A DNA stretch of 64,000 bases from Drosophila persimilis (Eukaryota; Arthropoda; Insecta; Diptera; Drosophilidae), in contig NW_020825429.1 in the NCBI RefSeq assembly GCF_003286085.1, positions 1 through 64,000 on the forward strand, read 5' to 3'. The notes beneath the pieces are model-generated. The model was given only the letters and a program-made list of their open reading frames with translations. It was not told the DNA's origin and searched no databases. The stretch's first letter is position 1. Every line of letters starts with the position of its first letter. This document shows positions 19,031 through 27,827 of this stretch, in pieces. Position numbers and translations under genes: made by a program.

Positions 19031-20662
19031 TTAATAATTGCAAATCTTTAACCTATCCTTATGTACTTTCTGAGTTTTGTTTTTATTATCGGAGATTATG
19101 ACGTTATCTCTTTCTCCGATACTTTCTACTCTATATGGTCCTATATATTTAAAATCTAGCTTATGTCCTGTTTCATTTTTCAATAAAACTTTATCTCCTA
19201 CAGCTAAATTTAAATCTTTTAACTTTAAGTCATAGAGCTGTTTATTTTTAATTTTATGCTCCTCGAGCATAATCCTTGCTCGTTTATATGCTATTTCTAA
19301 TCTATATTTACTCTCTTTAGAGTAATCATCTATGTTATATAGAGGTGCTATTCTATCTATAGTATTAAATTGAACTGGTAAGTTTGAAGTCTTACCGAAA
19401 ACTAGCTCATATGGACAATAATCATGTGCCATAGAGGGGGTTGTATTAAAACAATATACGAAGTATTGCAGCCATACATCCCAATCTGATTTGTCAGCTG
19501 AGATGTATGAGCGTATGAACTCGTTAAATGTTCTGTGGCTTCGCTCCACGGTTCCTACAGTCTGGTGATGATGTGCAGTAGAAGTTATGTTTTTGATGTT
19601 TAGATTTTTACATAAGTCTTCAATTATTGAATTTTTATATTCTGTTCCCATGTCCGTAATGAACGTCTTCATTGGACCGTACTTTAGAATAAAATTTTCA
19701 AAAATAGCTTTAGCTACTGTATTTGCACTTTTGTTTCTAATAGGTATGGCAACAAGGTATTTTGTCAGGTCACATATTAAGGTGACTGCATATTCATTTC
19801 CTTGTTCTGATTTAGGAAGTGGACCGATCGTATCCACTATTACCCTATCAAAAGCCATGTATGGTGTTTCTGTAATAGTCAATGGAGTTATTGTGTGCTT
19901 GGTTACTTTAGCTTTTTGGCATTTTGGACATTTTCGTATGTAATTGGTTATTTCTTTAGTCATACCTTTCCAAAAATAATGTCTTTTGACCTTGGCCAAG
20001 GTTTTTGTTATGCCTGTATGTCCTCCTTGTATGGGATCATCATGTAATGTAGACAGTATTGCTTCTTTTTCTTTTTCATTTTTAATTAGGGTCACCGGGT
20101 TGAGTAGCGCTACTCTTATTGTTCGTAATATTTTATTGCCCATATTTTTAAAATTATCTATTGAAATGTATTCAAAGATATTTTCCCACGGTGCCACTTT
20201 GAGTTGGCTGATTTTTTGTTTACCGGCTTGCGTTTCAAGCCTTTGGAAAAACTGACCTAAGTCAAGGGTTCCATTAGTATACAAATCGCTAACATCATAT
20301 CTTGCAGTAATTTTTTTTCCATGTTTGAAAAAACATAAATTATTATTTACATGCAAGGTCACTACTTTACGTACTTCGTCATTGTTGATGACTTCATATA
20401 CGTTGGGCTTTGAAGCTTTTGTTAGAGATTGCCTAGGCAATTCTATTTTTTCTTTTCCTGCGCAGGATTTCTGTCTACTCTGTTGCCTGGTAGTGACTTT
20501 CAGGACTTTATTCGTATTCTGTATGTTTTTTAGGTCTGTGATGGTTATTCTTGATAACGCATCTGCTACATGATTATCTTTACCCTTTAGATACTCGACT
20601 GTAAAGTCGTATTCTTCTAATTCGAGCCGCATGCGTGTGAGTTTTGAGCTAGGATTGACCAT
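19031..20662 (-). CDS. Element B pol 3' part: RNase H end and integrase
   Basis: 543 residues in the frame after the RNase H frameshift. The sequence in this frame actually begins upstream of the first Met, near 20840 (LPLAYASRSF). The first residues give the RNase H end (LEEYDFTVEYLKGKDNHVAD, with the final catalytic Asp region). The zinc finger HDDPIQGGHTG to CPKCQKAK (H..H..C..C) is near residues 207-252. The DDE core has VDTIGPL, TDMGTEYKN and the Glu of GTVERSH. The C-terminal GPY-like region (FKYIGPYRVESIG) is complete, followed by a native stop. Integrase would work in the nucleus. It looks fully functional apart from the upstream frameshift. Confidence 0.92.
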   Translation of the reverse strand: MVNPSSKLTRMRLELEEYDFTVEYLKGKDNHVADALSRITITDLKNIQNTNKVLKVTTRQQSRQKSCAGKEKIELPRQSLTKASKPNVYEVINNDEVRKVVTLHVNNNLCFFKHGKKITARYDVSDLYTNGTLDLGQFFQRLETQAGKQKISQLKVAPWENIFEYISIDNFKNMGNKILRTIRVALLNPVTLIKNEKEKEAILSTLHDDPIQGGHTGITKTLAKVKRHYFWKGMTKEITNYIRKCPKCQKAKVTKHTITPLTITETPYMAFDRVIVDTIGPLPKSEQGNEYAVTLICDLTKYLVAIPIRNKSANTVAKAIFENFILKYGPMKTFITDMGTEYKNSIIEDLCKNLNIKNITSTAHHHQTVGTVERSHRTFNEFIRSYISADKSDWDVWLQYFVYCFNTTPSMAHDYCPYELVFGKTSNLPVQFNTIDRIAPLYNIDDYSKESKYRLEIAYKRARIMLEEHKIKNKQLYDLKLKDLNLAVGDKVLLKNETGHKLDFKYIGPYRVESIGERDNVIISDNKNKTQKVHKDRLKICNY

Positions 20663-20823
20663 TGAAAATAGGTATGTTAGTGGTCTGTGATCCGTTTTTA
20701 CTGTAAAGTGTTTACCATAGATATATGGTCGAAAATGGGTAATTGCCCAATGAATTGCTGCTAATTCCTGTTCTGTAGTACTTTTGTTACTTTCACCTTT
20801 TGTGAATGAACGTGATGCATATG

Positions 20824-22734
20824 CTAATGGGAGTTGGAGTCCGTTATGGTTTTAGTTAAAACCGCTCCACATGCTTGTTTACTAGCATCGGTGATTATGC
20901 AAAATTCTTTCTGAAAATCTGGGTACTGTAACAGAGTGGGTTCCATAAGTTTATCTTTTAAATATTGGAATGCATTTTGACATTCAGTTGACCACTCAAA
21001 GGGGACATTCTTTTTACATAATCTAGTTATGTGCCGGGAATAGTCGGCGAAGTTTTTAATAAAACGTCTATAATAATTGCAAAATGCAATAAATCGTCTA
21101 GCGCTGTCCGCATCATGTGGGACTGGATAGTTTTTGATGACGTCATATTTCTTGTCATCTGGCAAGATTCCTTTATCTGTGCATTTATGACCAAGAAAGG
21201 TCACTTCATGCATAAAAAATGAACATTTTTGTGGATGTAATTTTAGGTTGTGTTTCCTACATATCTCAAAAATATCTGTTAAGTTTTTAAGCATATGTTT
21301 TTCGGAACAACCCATGACTATTAGATCGTCCATATACAGGAAGGCTTGCGAAGCTTCAAGTCCAGAGAATGCTATAGTCATCATTCTTTGAAATGAATTC
21401 GGCGCTATTTTTAAACCAAATGGTAGTCGCGTGAAGCGATATGAGCCATTGTTCGTGGAAAAAGACGTTATATTTCGCGAACTTTCTTCTAGTTCGATTT
21501 GATGAAAACCTGACATTAAGTCAAGGCATGAGAAATACTTTGCTCTACCTAGTTGATCCAAAATGTCATCAATTCTAGGTAGTGGAAATTTGTCGGCCAG
21601 GAGTTTTTTGTTTATTTGACGATAGTCAACTACCAATCGCCATTTCTTTTGTTCTGAACCCGGAAGGGCTTTCTTTGGGACAAGTAGAAGTGGGCTGTTG
21701 TATTCTGATACGGATGGTTCGACAATATTGTCGTTGATTAATTTTCCTACTTGTTTTTTAATTTCCTCAACTTGGCTATGCGGACTTCGATAGTTCTTTA
21801 TATATATAGGTTCGTCATCCCTCAATCTCAATTTCTGTTTATAAAAATTATTTGTTGTGATTGATTCGGTTTCAAGCCCGAATACGTCACTAAAATTTGT
21901 ACATAGTTTAGTTAATTGCTTCTTGAATTGTACTGGGAAATGTTTGCTTAATTCAGCTATGACAGTTTTTTCTCGGATTTTTTGAGTTGTTTGAATTACC
22001 TTGTAATTCGAAAGTGGTTCATATTGTATGTTATTTATATCTACTAATTGGTTGGTACTGGTTGTATTCAGCAATCGGACAAATGTATTATTTTTTGAAG
22101 TTATTGTATTTGCTACATAAATACCAGGTTGAATATCCTGGTTTGGGATCAATATGGTTTCTATATCGGACGTTAATTCTATTTTTCTGACAACTTGTGA
22201 TCTTGCTGGTAGAAGAATTGTATTGTTACCAGAACTGTATGTTATTGGAACATAAATTTTAATTTTTATATTATTTGGTCGTATTATTAACCAATCCTCT
22301 GCAGGTTTTAAGTCTATTAGGCAGTTTAATTCTTTTATGAAATCAATGCCTATTATTCCATCACACGGAATTGCAAAATTTTGATTAACTAAATGGAAAT
22401 TGTGTGGAATTATGTACTTATCCGTCTGTAGCTCTATTAGGGCAAGGCCTTGGGATGTTATTATACCTTCCCCTATTCCTTGAATATCTATTTTATTTTT
22501 TGTTTGAATGTCGTTAAAGACATCTGAATTTTCTTTTAATAATGATATATTGGCACCGGTATCTATAAGGAATGTAAGTTGTTTTCCTGTTTTAGAATTG
22601 AGGAATGTCACGAATATATTGAGATTGAGGTTGATTGTGTGAACCGCTATAGCCAACACGACCTCTATTGTTATTATAACTATTGTTGTTGTAAATATGG
22701 TTGTGGTTGTAACCACGACCATTTCCTCCACCAC
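20824..22734 (-). CDS. Element B pol 5' part: protease, RT, RNase H start
   Basis: Open frame of 636 residues that overlaps the gag end (22592-22734). True pol homology starts near FVTFLNSKTGKQL. Protease: LTFLIDTGANISLL, with DTG as catalytic triad, then GIIGIDF. RT: KKWRLVVDYRQINKKL, YFSCLDLMSGFHQIEL (first Asp), FLYMDDLIVMGC (YMDD box), NLKLHPQKCSFF and FLGHKCTDKG. RNase H: FCIITDASKQACGAVLT. The frame is lost at about 20850, where one A appears to be missing from an A run, giving the false end TKTITDSNSH. Enzyme motifs are all present. Confidence 0.92.
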   Translation of the reverse strand: MVEEMVVVTTTTIFTTTIVIITIEVVLAIAVHTINLNLNIFVTFLNSKTGKQLTFLIDTGANISLLKENSDVFNDIQTKNKIDIQGIGEGIITSQGLALIELQTDKYIIPHNFHLVNQNFAIPCDGIIGIDFIKELNCLIDLKPAEDWLIIRPNNIKIKIYVPITYSSGNNTILLPARSQVVRKIELTSDIETILIPNQDIQPGIYVANTITSKNNTFVRLLNTTSTNQLVDINNIQYEPLSNYKVIQTTQKIREKTVIAELSKHFPVQFKKQLTKLCTNFSDVFGLETESITTNNFYKQKLRLRDDEPIYIKNYRSPHSQVEEIKKQVGKLINDNIVEPSVSEYNSPLLLVPKKALPGSEQKKWRLVVDYRQINKKLLADKFPLPRIDDILDQLGRAKYFSCLDLMSGFHQIELEESSRNITSFSTNNGSYRFTRLPFGLKIAPNSFQRMMTIAFSGLEASQAFLYMDDLIVMGCSEKHMLKNLTDIFEICRKHNLKLHPQKCSFFMHEVTFLGHKCTDKGILPDDKKYDVIKNYPVPHDADSARRFIAFCNYYRRFIKNFADYSRHITRLCKKNVPFEWSTECQNAFQYLKDKLMEPTLLQYPDFQKEFCIITDASKQACGAVLTKTITDSNSH

Positions 22735-23830
22735 GATAGTTACCTCGAAAGTTACTACCGCGGTAGACTTGTCCTTGTCTGGTGTACAATATTGAACTTG
22801 CGCTACCAGTCATCTCTGTACTACACTGTATATATTTTGCTACGGCATCATTCATTGTTGGGAATGTGCCTGCTTCTAGTATTGTTTTGAGTCTGCCGTG
22901 CTCGCAATTTTTAACCATTGTACTAATGGCCTCTTTGCAGCTGAACTTATCGGCGTGTTCCGCTGGCAAACCCTCATCAATGTATGATGCTTCTAGAAGT
23001 TTTCTCATATCATCAATCTCTGTTGTGAATTGGGCGGCTGTTTTGCCTTTTTGGCATACTTTTGCCATTTTAGCCTTTATAACATCTGATGACTCTCCGA
23101 CAATAGTGTCTTGCAATTTCTTTATTATTGCGCTAATGGTGGTTTCATCTTGTATTTTATACAATGTAGTTCCTATTACTTTTGATTTAATTACTTCTAT
23201 AGCTAAATTTTCGTATGGTCCTTTCGTTAGATCGACCAATTTGACTGCCGTAATGAATCTTTGTAAATGGAGTTTCTGTCCATTAAATTCCGGAATGGCG
23301 TGCGAAATATCTTTGATATATGCCCGTTGGGCAATTGTTTCGTCTGCCATTGTGGTTGGTTCTTGCCCAACCACGCTGTTTGCTGAACTAGTCGACGGTT
23401 TGTCGTCGTTCACCGGATGGTTCGATCTATTTGATCGAGAATCGTCTTCCGATATAATGATAATATTTTTTACATTCGGGGGCCTGGGACTTATTGGCCT
23501 TGATTCCGATTCTACAGCTGGTATATATGTCGCAGCTGTGTTTAGAAGATTTGGGATGTGTATGTCCAGATTGAATTTTTCTTTAACGTATACTAATCGT
23601 TCCCTTAGACGTTTGAAGACGTCTGTAGATTGAAACCAATGTATATCAGTAAGTCTTTGTCTGTTTTCTAGAAAAAGTTCTCTGACCTCATTATATATGT
23701 TTACCAAATTAGTTGTATGTTTAATGACCGTACTATTTTGTGTAGGTCTGTTCTGCGTTAAGCATTTGTATGACTTATCGAATTCTGCTCTTAGAGTGAA
23801 AACTTTAGCGCAGATCGTAAGCCAGTCCAT
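22592..23830 (-). CDS. Element B gag
   Basis: 412 residues, ATG at 23830, about 10 bp after the sORF3 stop. The N-terminal 100 residues contain helices (SYKCLTQNRPTQNSTVIKHT). A Ser/Asp-rich linker follows near residues 110-160. The capsid region (HAIPEFNGQKLHLQRFITAV to IEVIKSKVIGTTLYKIQ) has the usual layout of retrotransposon Gag. The C-terminus has no CCHC knuckle. It is rich in Gly, Arg, Asn and Tyr (GSNFRGNYRGGGNGRGYNHN), an RGG-like RNA-binding tail shared with element A. The frame is intact. Gag forms the particle and packages the RNA. Confidence 0.92.
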   Translation of the reverse strand: MDWLTICAKVFTLRAEFDKSYKCLTQNRPTQNSTVIKHTTNLVNIYNEVRELFLENRQRLTDIHWFQSTDVFKRLRERLVYVKEKFNLDIHIPNLLNTAATYIPAVESESRPISPRPPNVKNIIIISEDDSRSNRSNHPVNDDKPSTSSANSVVGQEPTTMADETIAQRAYIKDISHAIPEFNGQKLHLQRFITAVKLVDLTKGPYENLAIEVIKSKVIGTTLYKIQDETTISAIIKKLQDTIVGESSDVIKAKMAKVCQKGKTAAQFTTEIDDMRKLLEASYIDEGLPAEHADKFSCKEAISTMVKNCEHGRLKTILEAGTFPTMNDAVAKYIQCSTEMTGSASSILYTRQGQVYRGSNFRGNYRGGGNGRGYNHNHIYNNNSYNNNRGRVGYSGSHNQPQSQYIRDIPQF

Positions 23831-23839
23831 ATGTGTTTT

Positions 23840-24148
23840 TTAATGTTGTCCATTCCGATTGGGAGACAATCTAACATTAGCAATCACAATTCTTCCTAAA
23901 ATTTCATTTTCTATTATTTGGCTGTTTACGAGGATGCCGGGTATGGTTGATAATACGATACCCTTTTGTGTGGCATCACAATGAATTAGTGGTGAAAAAG
24001 GTAAATTATATTCGTTCATATATGAGTATTCGAACTCGTATATGCTAATTGGATTGGGGAATGCGGCTAAGATTGCTTTAGCTCTATATTCGAAATTTTC
24101 ATTCCTGTCGTGGGTAGCCCTAATGGCTGCTGCTGTTCTACGAGACAT
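23840..24148 (-). CDS. Element B sORF3: about 102-residue accessory protein directly before gag
   Basis: ATG at 24148 (MSRRTAAAIRATH; an in-frame upstream extension has no ATG). The stop is about 10 bp before the gag ATG, so reinitiation or a leaky arrangement is possible. The middle reads RAKAILAAFPNPISIYEFEY, then SYMNEYNLPFSPLIHCDATQ, then KGIVLSTIPGILV. The spacing of hydrophobic residues, the Y, the LPF and the IPGILV end faintly resemble a LOTUS/OST-HTH domain, but the match is weak. No counterpart is seen in element A, where only 108 bp separate sORF2 and gag. The function is not recognised. Confidence 0.6.
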   Translation of the reverse strand: MSRRTAAAIRATHDRNENFEYRAKAILAAFPNPISIYEFEYSYMNEYNLPFSPLIHCDATQKGIVLSTIPGILVNSQIIENEILGRIVIANVRLSPNRNGQH

Positions 24149-24268
24149 TTTATTTTGTCTTTGTAACAATATATTAAAAGCGGGAATTCTACCTGAAGTG
24201 TACCCATGTACATGTATTCGAGCTCTATTATGCTCCTAGGGGTCGTTGAGACCAATTTTTTTTTTTTT

Positions 24269-24496
24269 TTAAACTCTATCTAAATTGTTTGCCCTACTCA
24301 TATATCTCTTTTTAATTATCTTATTATGTTTTACATACAATGTTAAAAGGAATTGTAAAACAGTGACAATGGTTAAAATCAGAAGTAATAACCAGAGTGC
24401 ATTGAGATCATCCCTGTGGTCTATTATTTTGACATTATTGACCACATTGGCCGTATTGTCTTTGGTCTGACTATCGTCAGAACCGAACCAACCCAT
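24269..24496 (-). CDS. Element B sORF2: small myristoylation-motif membrane protein
   Basis: 75 residues from the ATG at 24496. It starts MGWFGSDDSQ (Gly2 and Ser6 as in N-myristoylation signals). The shared DNTANVVNNV block follows, then a hydrophobic helix at about residues 34-55 (ALWLLLLILTIVTVLQFLL) and the basic tail NKIIKKRYMSRANNLDRV. It is homologous to 17794-18012 in element A and sits in the same place, between sORF1 and gag. It probably sits in a membrane as a single pass without a cleaved signal. T-rich runs on the plus strand (A-rich in the transcript) flank it at 24257-24270 and 24540-24760. Confidence 0.78.
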   Translation of the reverse strand: MGWFGSDDSQTKDNTANVVNNVKIIDHRDDLNALWLLLLILTIVTVLQFLLTLYVKHNKIIKKRYMSRANNLDRV

Positions 24497-24499
24497 GGT

Positions 24500-24790
24500 G
24501 ATGATTTTCTCTCAAAAATTGGTTTCTACAATGTTGGGGTTTTTATTTTTATTTATTTTTTTTTTTTTTATTATTATTTGCTATTCATTTATTCTTTTCA
24601 ATAATAAAAAAAAATTACTAAAAATCTTTTTTTTTTTTCTCATGGACACACATATCTATATACCCTTCCTTTTTTTTTTTTTTTTTTTTACTCTTTAAAA
24701 TTTCATCAATATAAATTATTTTTTTTTTTATATATATTTGATCAAAATGAAGGAAGAAAAAAAATGTTAAGGGACATGTGATCGATTTAC
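24500..24790 (-). other. A-rich leader spacer of element B
   Basis: Long T runs on the plus strand, for example near 24554-24570, 24630-24640, 24669-24690 and 24720-24730, correspond to A runs in the element transcript between sORF1 and sORF2. No ORF is supported here. Similar A-rich stretches lie around sORF2 in element A (17670-17760 and 18010-18060). Confidence 0.6.
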
Positions 24791-24949
24791 AGGTTTTTCA
24801 TTATATAATTCAATATCGATCACATGGTTTTAGTAATAGCCTAACAGAGGTTAGTATTTTCAAGTTGCACTTTAAGGGTGCTTCAACTTGAGATAGAATA
24901 TTATAATTATTGGCAATATGAGGCATGGCATTTCTGCAGCTCAATTGCG

Positions 24950-25333
24950 TTACTTCGCACCAGTGCGAAGTTGTTTATTGATTTCCTTGATGCGCTCTTG
25001 GCAGCGTTGTCGGTCCTCTTCATTTGTATATGCTTTTTCCAGGTCCCGCTCCAGACGTCGTTGTTGAAGCAGCCGTTTGATCCGGCCGCCCCTCTTTGTT
25101 TTCTTCCTTCGGCGTTTTTCTTGTCGTGCCCTGTACTCAGCTATTGTGAGTGGGCGTGGTCCATCGTTTGGATACACTTCTAATGCCTCTTGTAGGCTGA
25201 GTGCGTCCCTTTGCTCGGTAGGAGCAGCGTCGGCGAAGTCTGGTGCATTTTCTGCTGCTGGAGTGGTTGTGTTACTGTCCATCGACGGTGCAAGGGGCGG
25301 TCCTATGCCACTCGCACTTATATTATTGGTCAT
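24950..25333 (-). CDS. Element B sORF1: basic accessory protein
   Basis: 127 residues from the first ATG at 25333 (MTNNISASGIGPPLAPS). A Pro/Ala-rich N-terminus precedes EALEVYPNDGPRPLTIAEYR, which matches 12 or more consecutive residues of the element A protein at its centre. The basic, helical C-terminal half (KRRRKKTKRGGRIKRLL, RQRCQERIKEINKQLR) follows. The conservation and intact frame support a real protein. The role is unknown; RNA or DNA binding is a guess from charge. Confidence 0.72.
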   Translation of the reverse strand: MTNNISASGIGPPLAPSMDSNTTTPAAENAPDFADAAPTEQRDALSLQEALEVYPNDGPRPLTIAEYRARQEKRRRKKTKRGGRIKRLLQQRRLERDLEKAYTNEEDRQRCQERIKEINKQLRTGAK

Positions 25334-25785
25334 TGCTGGGTCTAGTGGGGCCGGTGCTGGTCTTCGCACAGGTTTTTATATTGCGTGTACGCTCTTTGTG
25401 GCGCGGGCTGTTATATCTCCTTGGGTATTATGTATTCCTGGCCGCATTGTAGCCGCCAAATTTAAGGGTATAAATTATAATGCAACATGGGTTTGTGCGT
25501 AATATCGTCGGCAGTCGTGCATGGGTCTGGCGAAACGGCTGGTTTGGCTTTCTGCTGGGTTTTTTTTTTTCTTGGCACTGGCACTGGGGACAACACTGTT
25601 TCAATAGTTTTTCCAATTTTCTTTTGACTTGGTCCCATTTTTTAAAACAAAATCACATGGTATTATATTTTTTTTTTTTTTCGGCCATTCTTTGTCTTTC
25701 AAAATTTTAACACTTTTTTTTTTTTAAATTTCTCTCTTTTTTTTTTCTCAATCCTTAGATTGATCCATCGCGTAGGACATATCGA

Positions 25786-25803
25786 GTCCTGTCACGGTCG
25801 CCA
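25786..25803 (-). other. Element B primer binding site
   Basis: On the minus strand, TGGCGACCGTGACAGGAC lies directly 3' of the 5' LTR and is identical to the element A PBS. Confidence 0.88.
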
Positions 25804-26282
25804 TGTAAAATGAAATGTTCAAATCCTTTTTGTTGGATCGTCGGGGCTCAACCCTCCGATCTGTTTTATTGTGATTTCTCTTCTGTATTTTACAATTGTG
25901 GTTTGGGCTTTTGTAAGCCCAAAGCCGCGGAGCTGCGCTGCCAGTGACGCCGGCAGCGGAGCGGCAGAACTATGTGTTCTTATCTCTTATATGTTAATAT
26001 GTATATGCTCAGCGCTGTTGGCAGCGAGAGCGCGAGGGAAGATATATGTGTGTATGCATGTATATTAGTGCCGTCAAGTCATGGGAACATGCTGACGCTG
26101 CACTTGGGTCGCTCGAGGCATTCTTGAGTGAATCGTAATACGATCACCCAGAATGTCTGGGACTTTATTGTTACGTAAACACTGAAACAAAGTGTTACAG
26201 TGTGTATTCTTTAAGTACCGTCGGTACAGTGGGTATTCGAAATAATGAATACTTTACTTTACTTTAATATGAGCATACTACA
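25804..26282 (-). repeat. Element B 5' LTR
   Basis: 479 bp, differing from the left LTR at one position by eye (26050). It is followed on the plus strand by the second CTAG target copy at 26283-26286. Confidence 0.93.
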
Positions 26283-26286
26283 CTAG

Positions 26287-27340
26287 TGAAAACCAGCATC
26301 AATGCCAAAGGCTATTACGATGTTTGAATACAAGGTTGACAACCAATGCAGAAAGAAGAGGTATTGAGATACATGTCCCAAAAAGTCTAGGTTCGTTAGC
26401 TCATTTTGATGAAAGTCAACTAGACAATATAGATGAATCAAAGCCGATAATAGACACTGAAGTCGAAAGCGACACAGAATTAAATCCTCAATATAATATA
26501 CACCGACGTCGGAAGCGACTCGGAACCGAAATAACAATATCAGACAAAATTAACCAAGTAGAAAAAGATCGGCAGTACGTGAAACTAGTCTCATCTTCTA
26601 TCCCAGAGTTTGACGGCAGTAAACAGTCTCTTCAACGTTTCTTAACAGCGTTAAAAATCACGGATAGGACTAAAGGAGATCAAGAAGATCTAGCCATTGA
26701 AGTTATCAAATCAAAGATAACGGGCTCTATCCTTTATAAAGTCCAAAGTGAACAAACGATCAATGGCATAATTTAAAAGCTTAATGATAACGTCAAGGGA
26801 GAATCCTCTGACGTTATTAAAGCAAAAATATCCAATATTAAACAAAAAGGAAAAACGGCATCTCAATACACCACCGATATTGACAATCTGCGCAAGCAGC
26901 TCGAAGCATCATATATTGATGAAGGGCTAGACGCAGATAACGCCAACAAATTTTCGACGAAAGAGTCCATAGCAGCCATGACTCGCAATTGTGAGAATGA
27001 CAAGCTGCGCCTAATACTTGAAGCAGGCAACTTCAATACTTTCAACGACGCAATGGGTAAATACATCCATTGCAGCACCGAAATAACTGGAAATGCCAGC
27101 ACAGTATTTCATTACAAAGGCAACAGTGGTCGCGGTTATCGAAGAAGTTACAATAACCGCGGCAATAATAGATCGAGCAGAGCTAATTACCAAAACAGAG
27201 GTAATTACTATAGTAACAATAACCAAAATAATTACAGGGGCAATTATAGAGGCCAAAAAAGAGGAAACTCTAGGGGCCAGGGAAACTCAAACAGAGGCCA
27301 AAACAATGCCAACAATGTAAATGTTCAGGAATATTTATAA
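26287..27340 (+). pseudogene. Element A gag, 3' part
   Basis: Continues the gag frame broken at 18305. The capsid region reads SSIPEFDGSKQSLQRFLTAL and LAIEVIKSKITGSILYKVQ, parallel to element B. There is one TAA at about 26774-26776, where B has Lys, and the frame goes on unchanged beyond it. The C-terminus is again Arg/Gly/Asn-rich (GNSGRGYRRSYNNRGNNRSS) with no zinc knuckle. It ends at 27340, overlapping the start of pol. Confidence 0.88.
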
Positions 27341-27827
27341 AGCTTAAAAATTTGAAAACAGGTAATACATTTACCTTATTAATAGATACTGGTGCAGACA
27401 TTTCAATACTAAAAGAAAATATCGATATTTTTGATAATGTTAATGTTAACATATCAACCAAAATATCAGGAATCGGCGAAGGTTCAGTTTTTTCAAAGAT
27501 TTAGCATTCGTAGAATTATCTACAGGAAAGTATATAATCCCACACGATTATCATTTAGTTGAACAAAACTTTCCAATCCCTAGCGATGGCATTATAGGTA
27601 TAGACTTCATTAAAAAATTCAATTGCCTATTAGATTGTACACATACTAGTGACACTCTAATACTACGGCCAAACAATCTTAACTTCCCAATAAACATACC
27701 TATCACACACACTTGTGATAATAATGCCACAATTCTTCCAGCACGCGCTGAAGTTGTCCGACAAATTAAATTAGCGTCAACAGAACATACTGTTCCAATT
27801 TCCAATAAAAACAACATTTTTTTCCGA
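27316..27827 (+). pseudogene. Element A protease
   Basis: FTLLIDTGADISILKEN (catalytic DTG) lies at about 27370-27420, then GIIGIDFIKKFNCLLD at about 27590-27635. A frame break near 27490-27500, in a T run, separates the two halves. The aspartic protease would cut the Gag-Pol precursor. Confidence 0.82.

Larger units (their letters stand above)
18306..26282 (-). mobile_element. Element B: full-length mdg1/412-like Gypsy retrotransposon, recent insertion
   Basis: 7977 bp on the minus strand. From its 5' end (right) to 3' end (left): LTR 25804-26282, PBS, sORF1, sORF2, sORF3, gag, pol, polypurine tract, LTR 18306-18784. The LTRs are each 479 bp, and by eye I see one difference (GTGAATGC at 18552 versus GTGTATGC at 26050). 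The 4-bp target duplications agree. Its only evident lesion is a single-base frameshift in RNase H near 20850. Element B is inserted in opposite orientation in the gag of its relative, element A. It is the youngest clearly datable insertion in the window. Confidence 0.95.

Noticed and set aside
22782..23633. 283-residue plus-strand frame opposite the element B gag.
   Set aside because: Shadow of the gag; hydrophobic residues arise from the opposite strand, and no such frame is open in element A.
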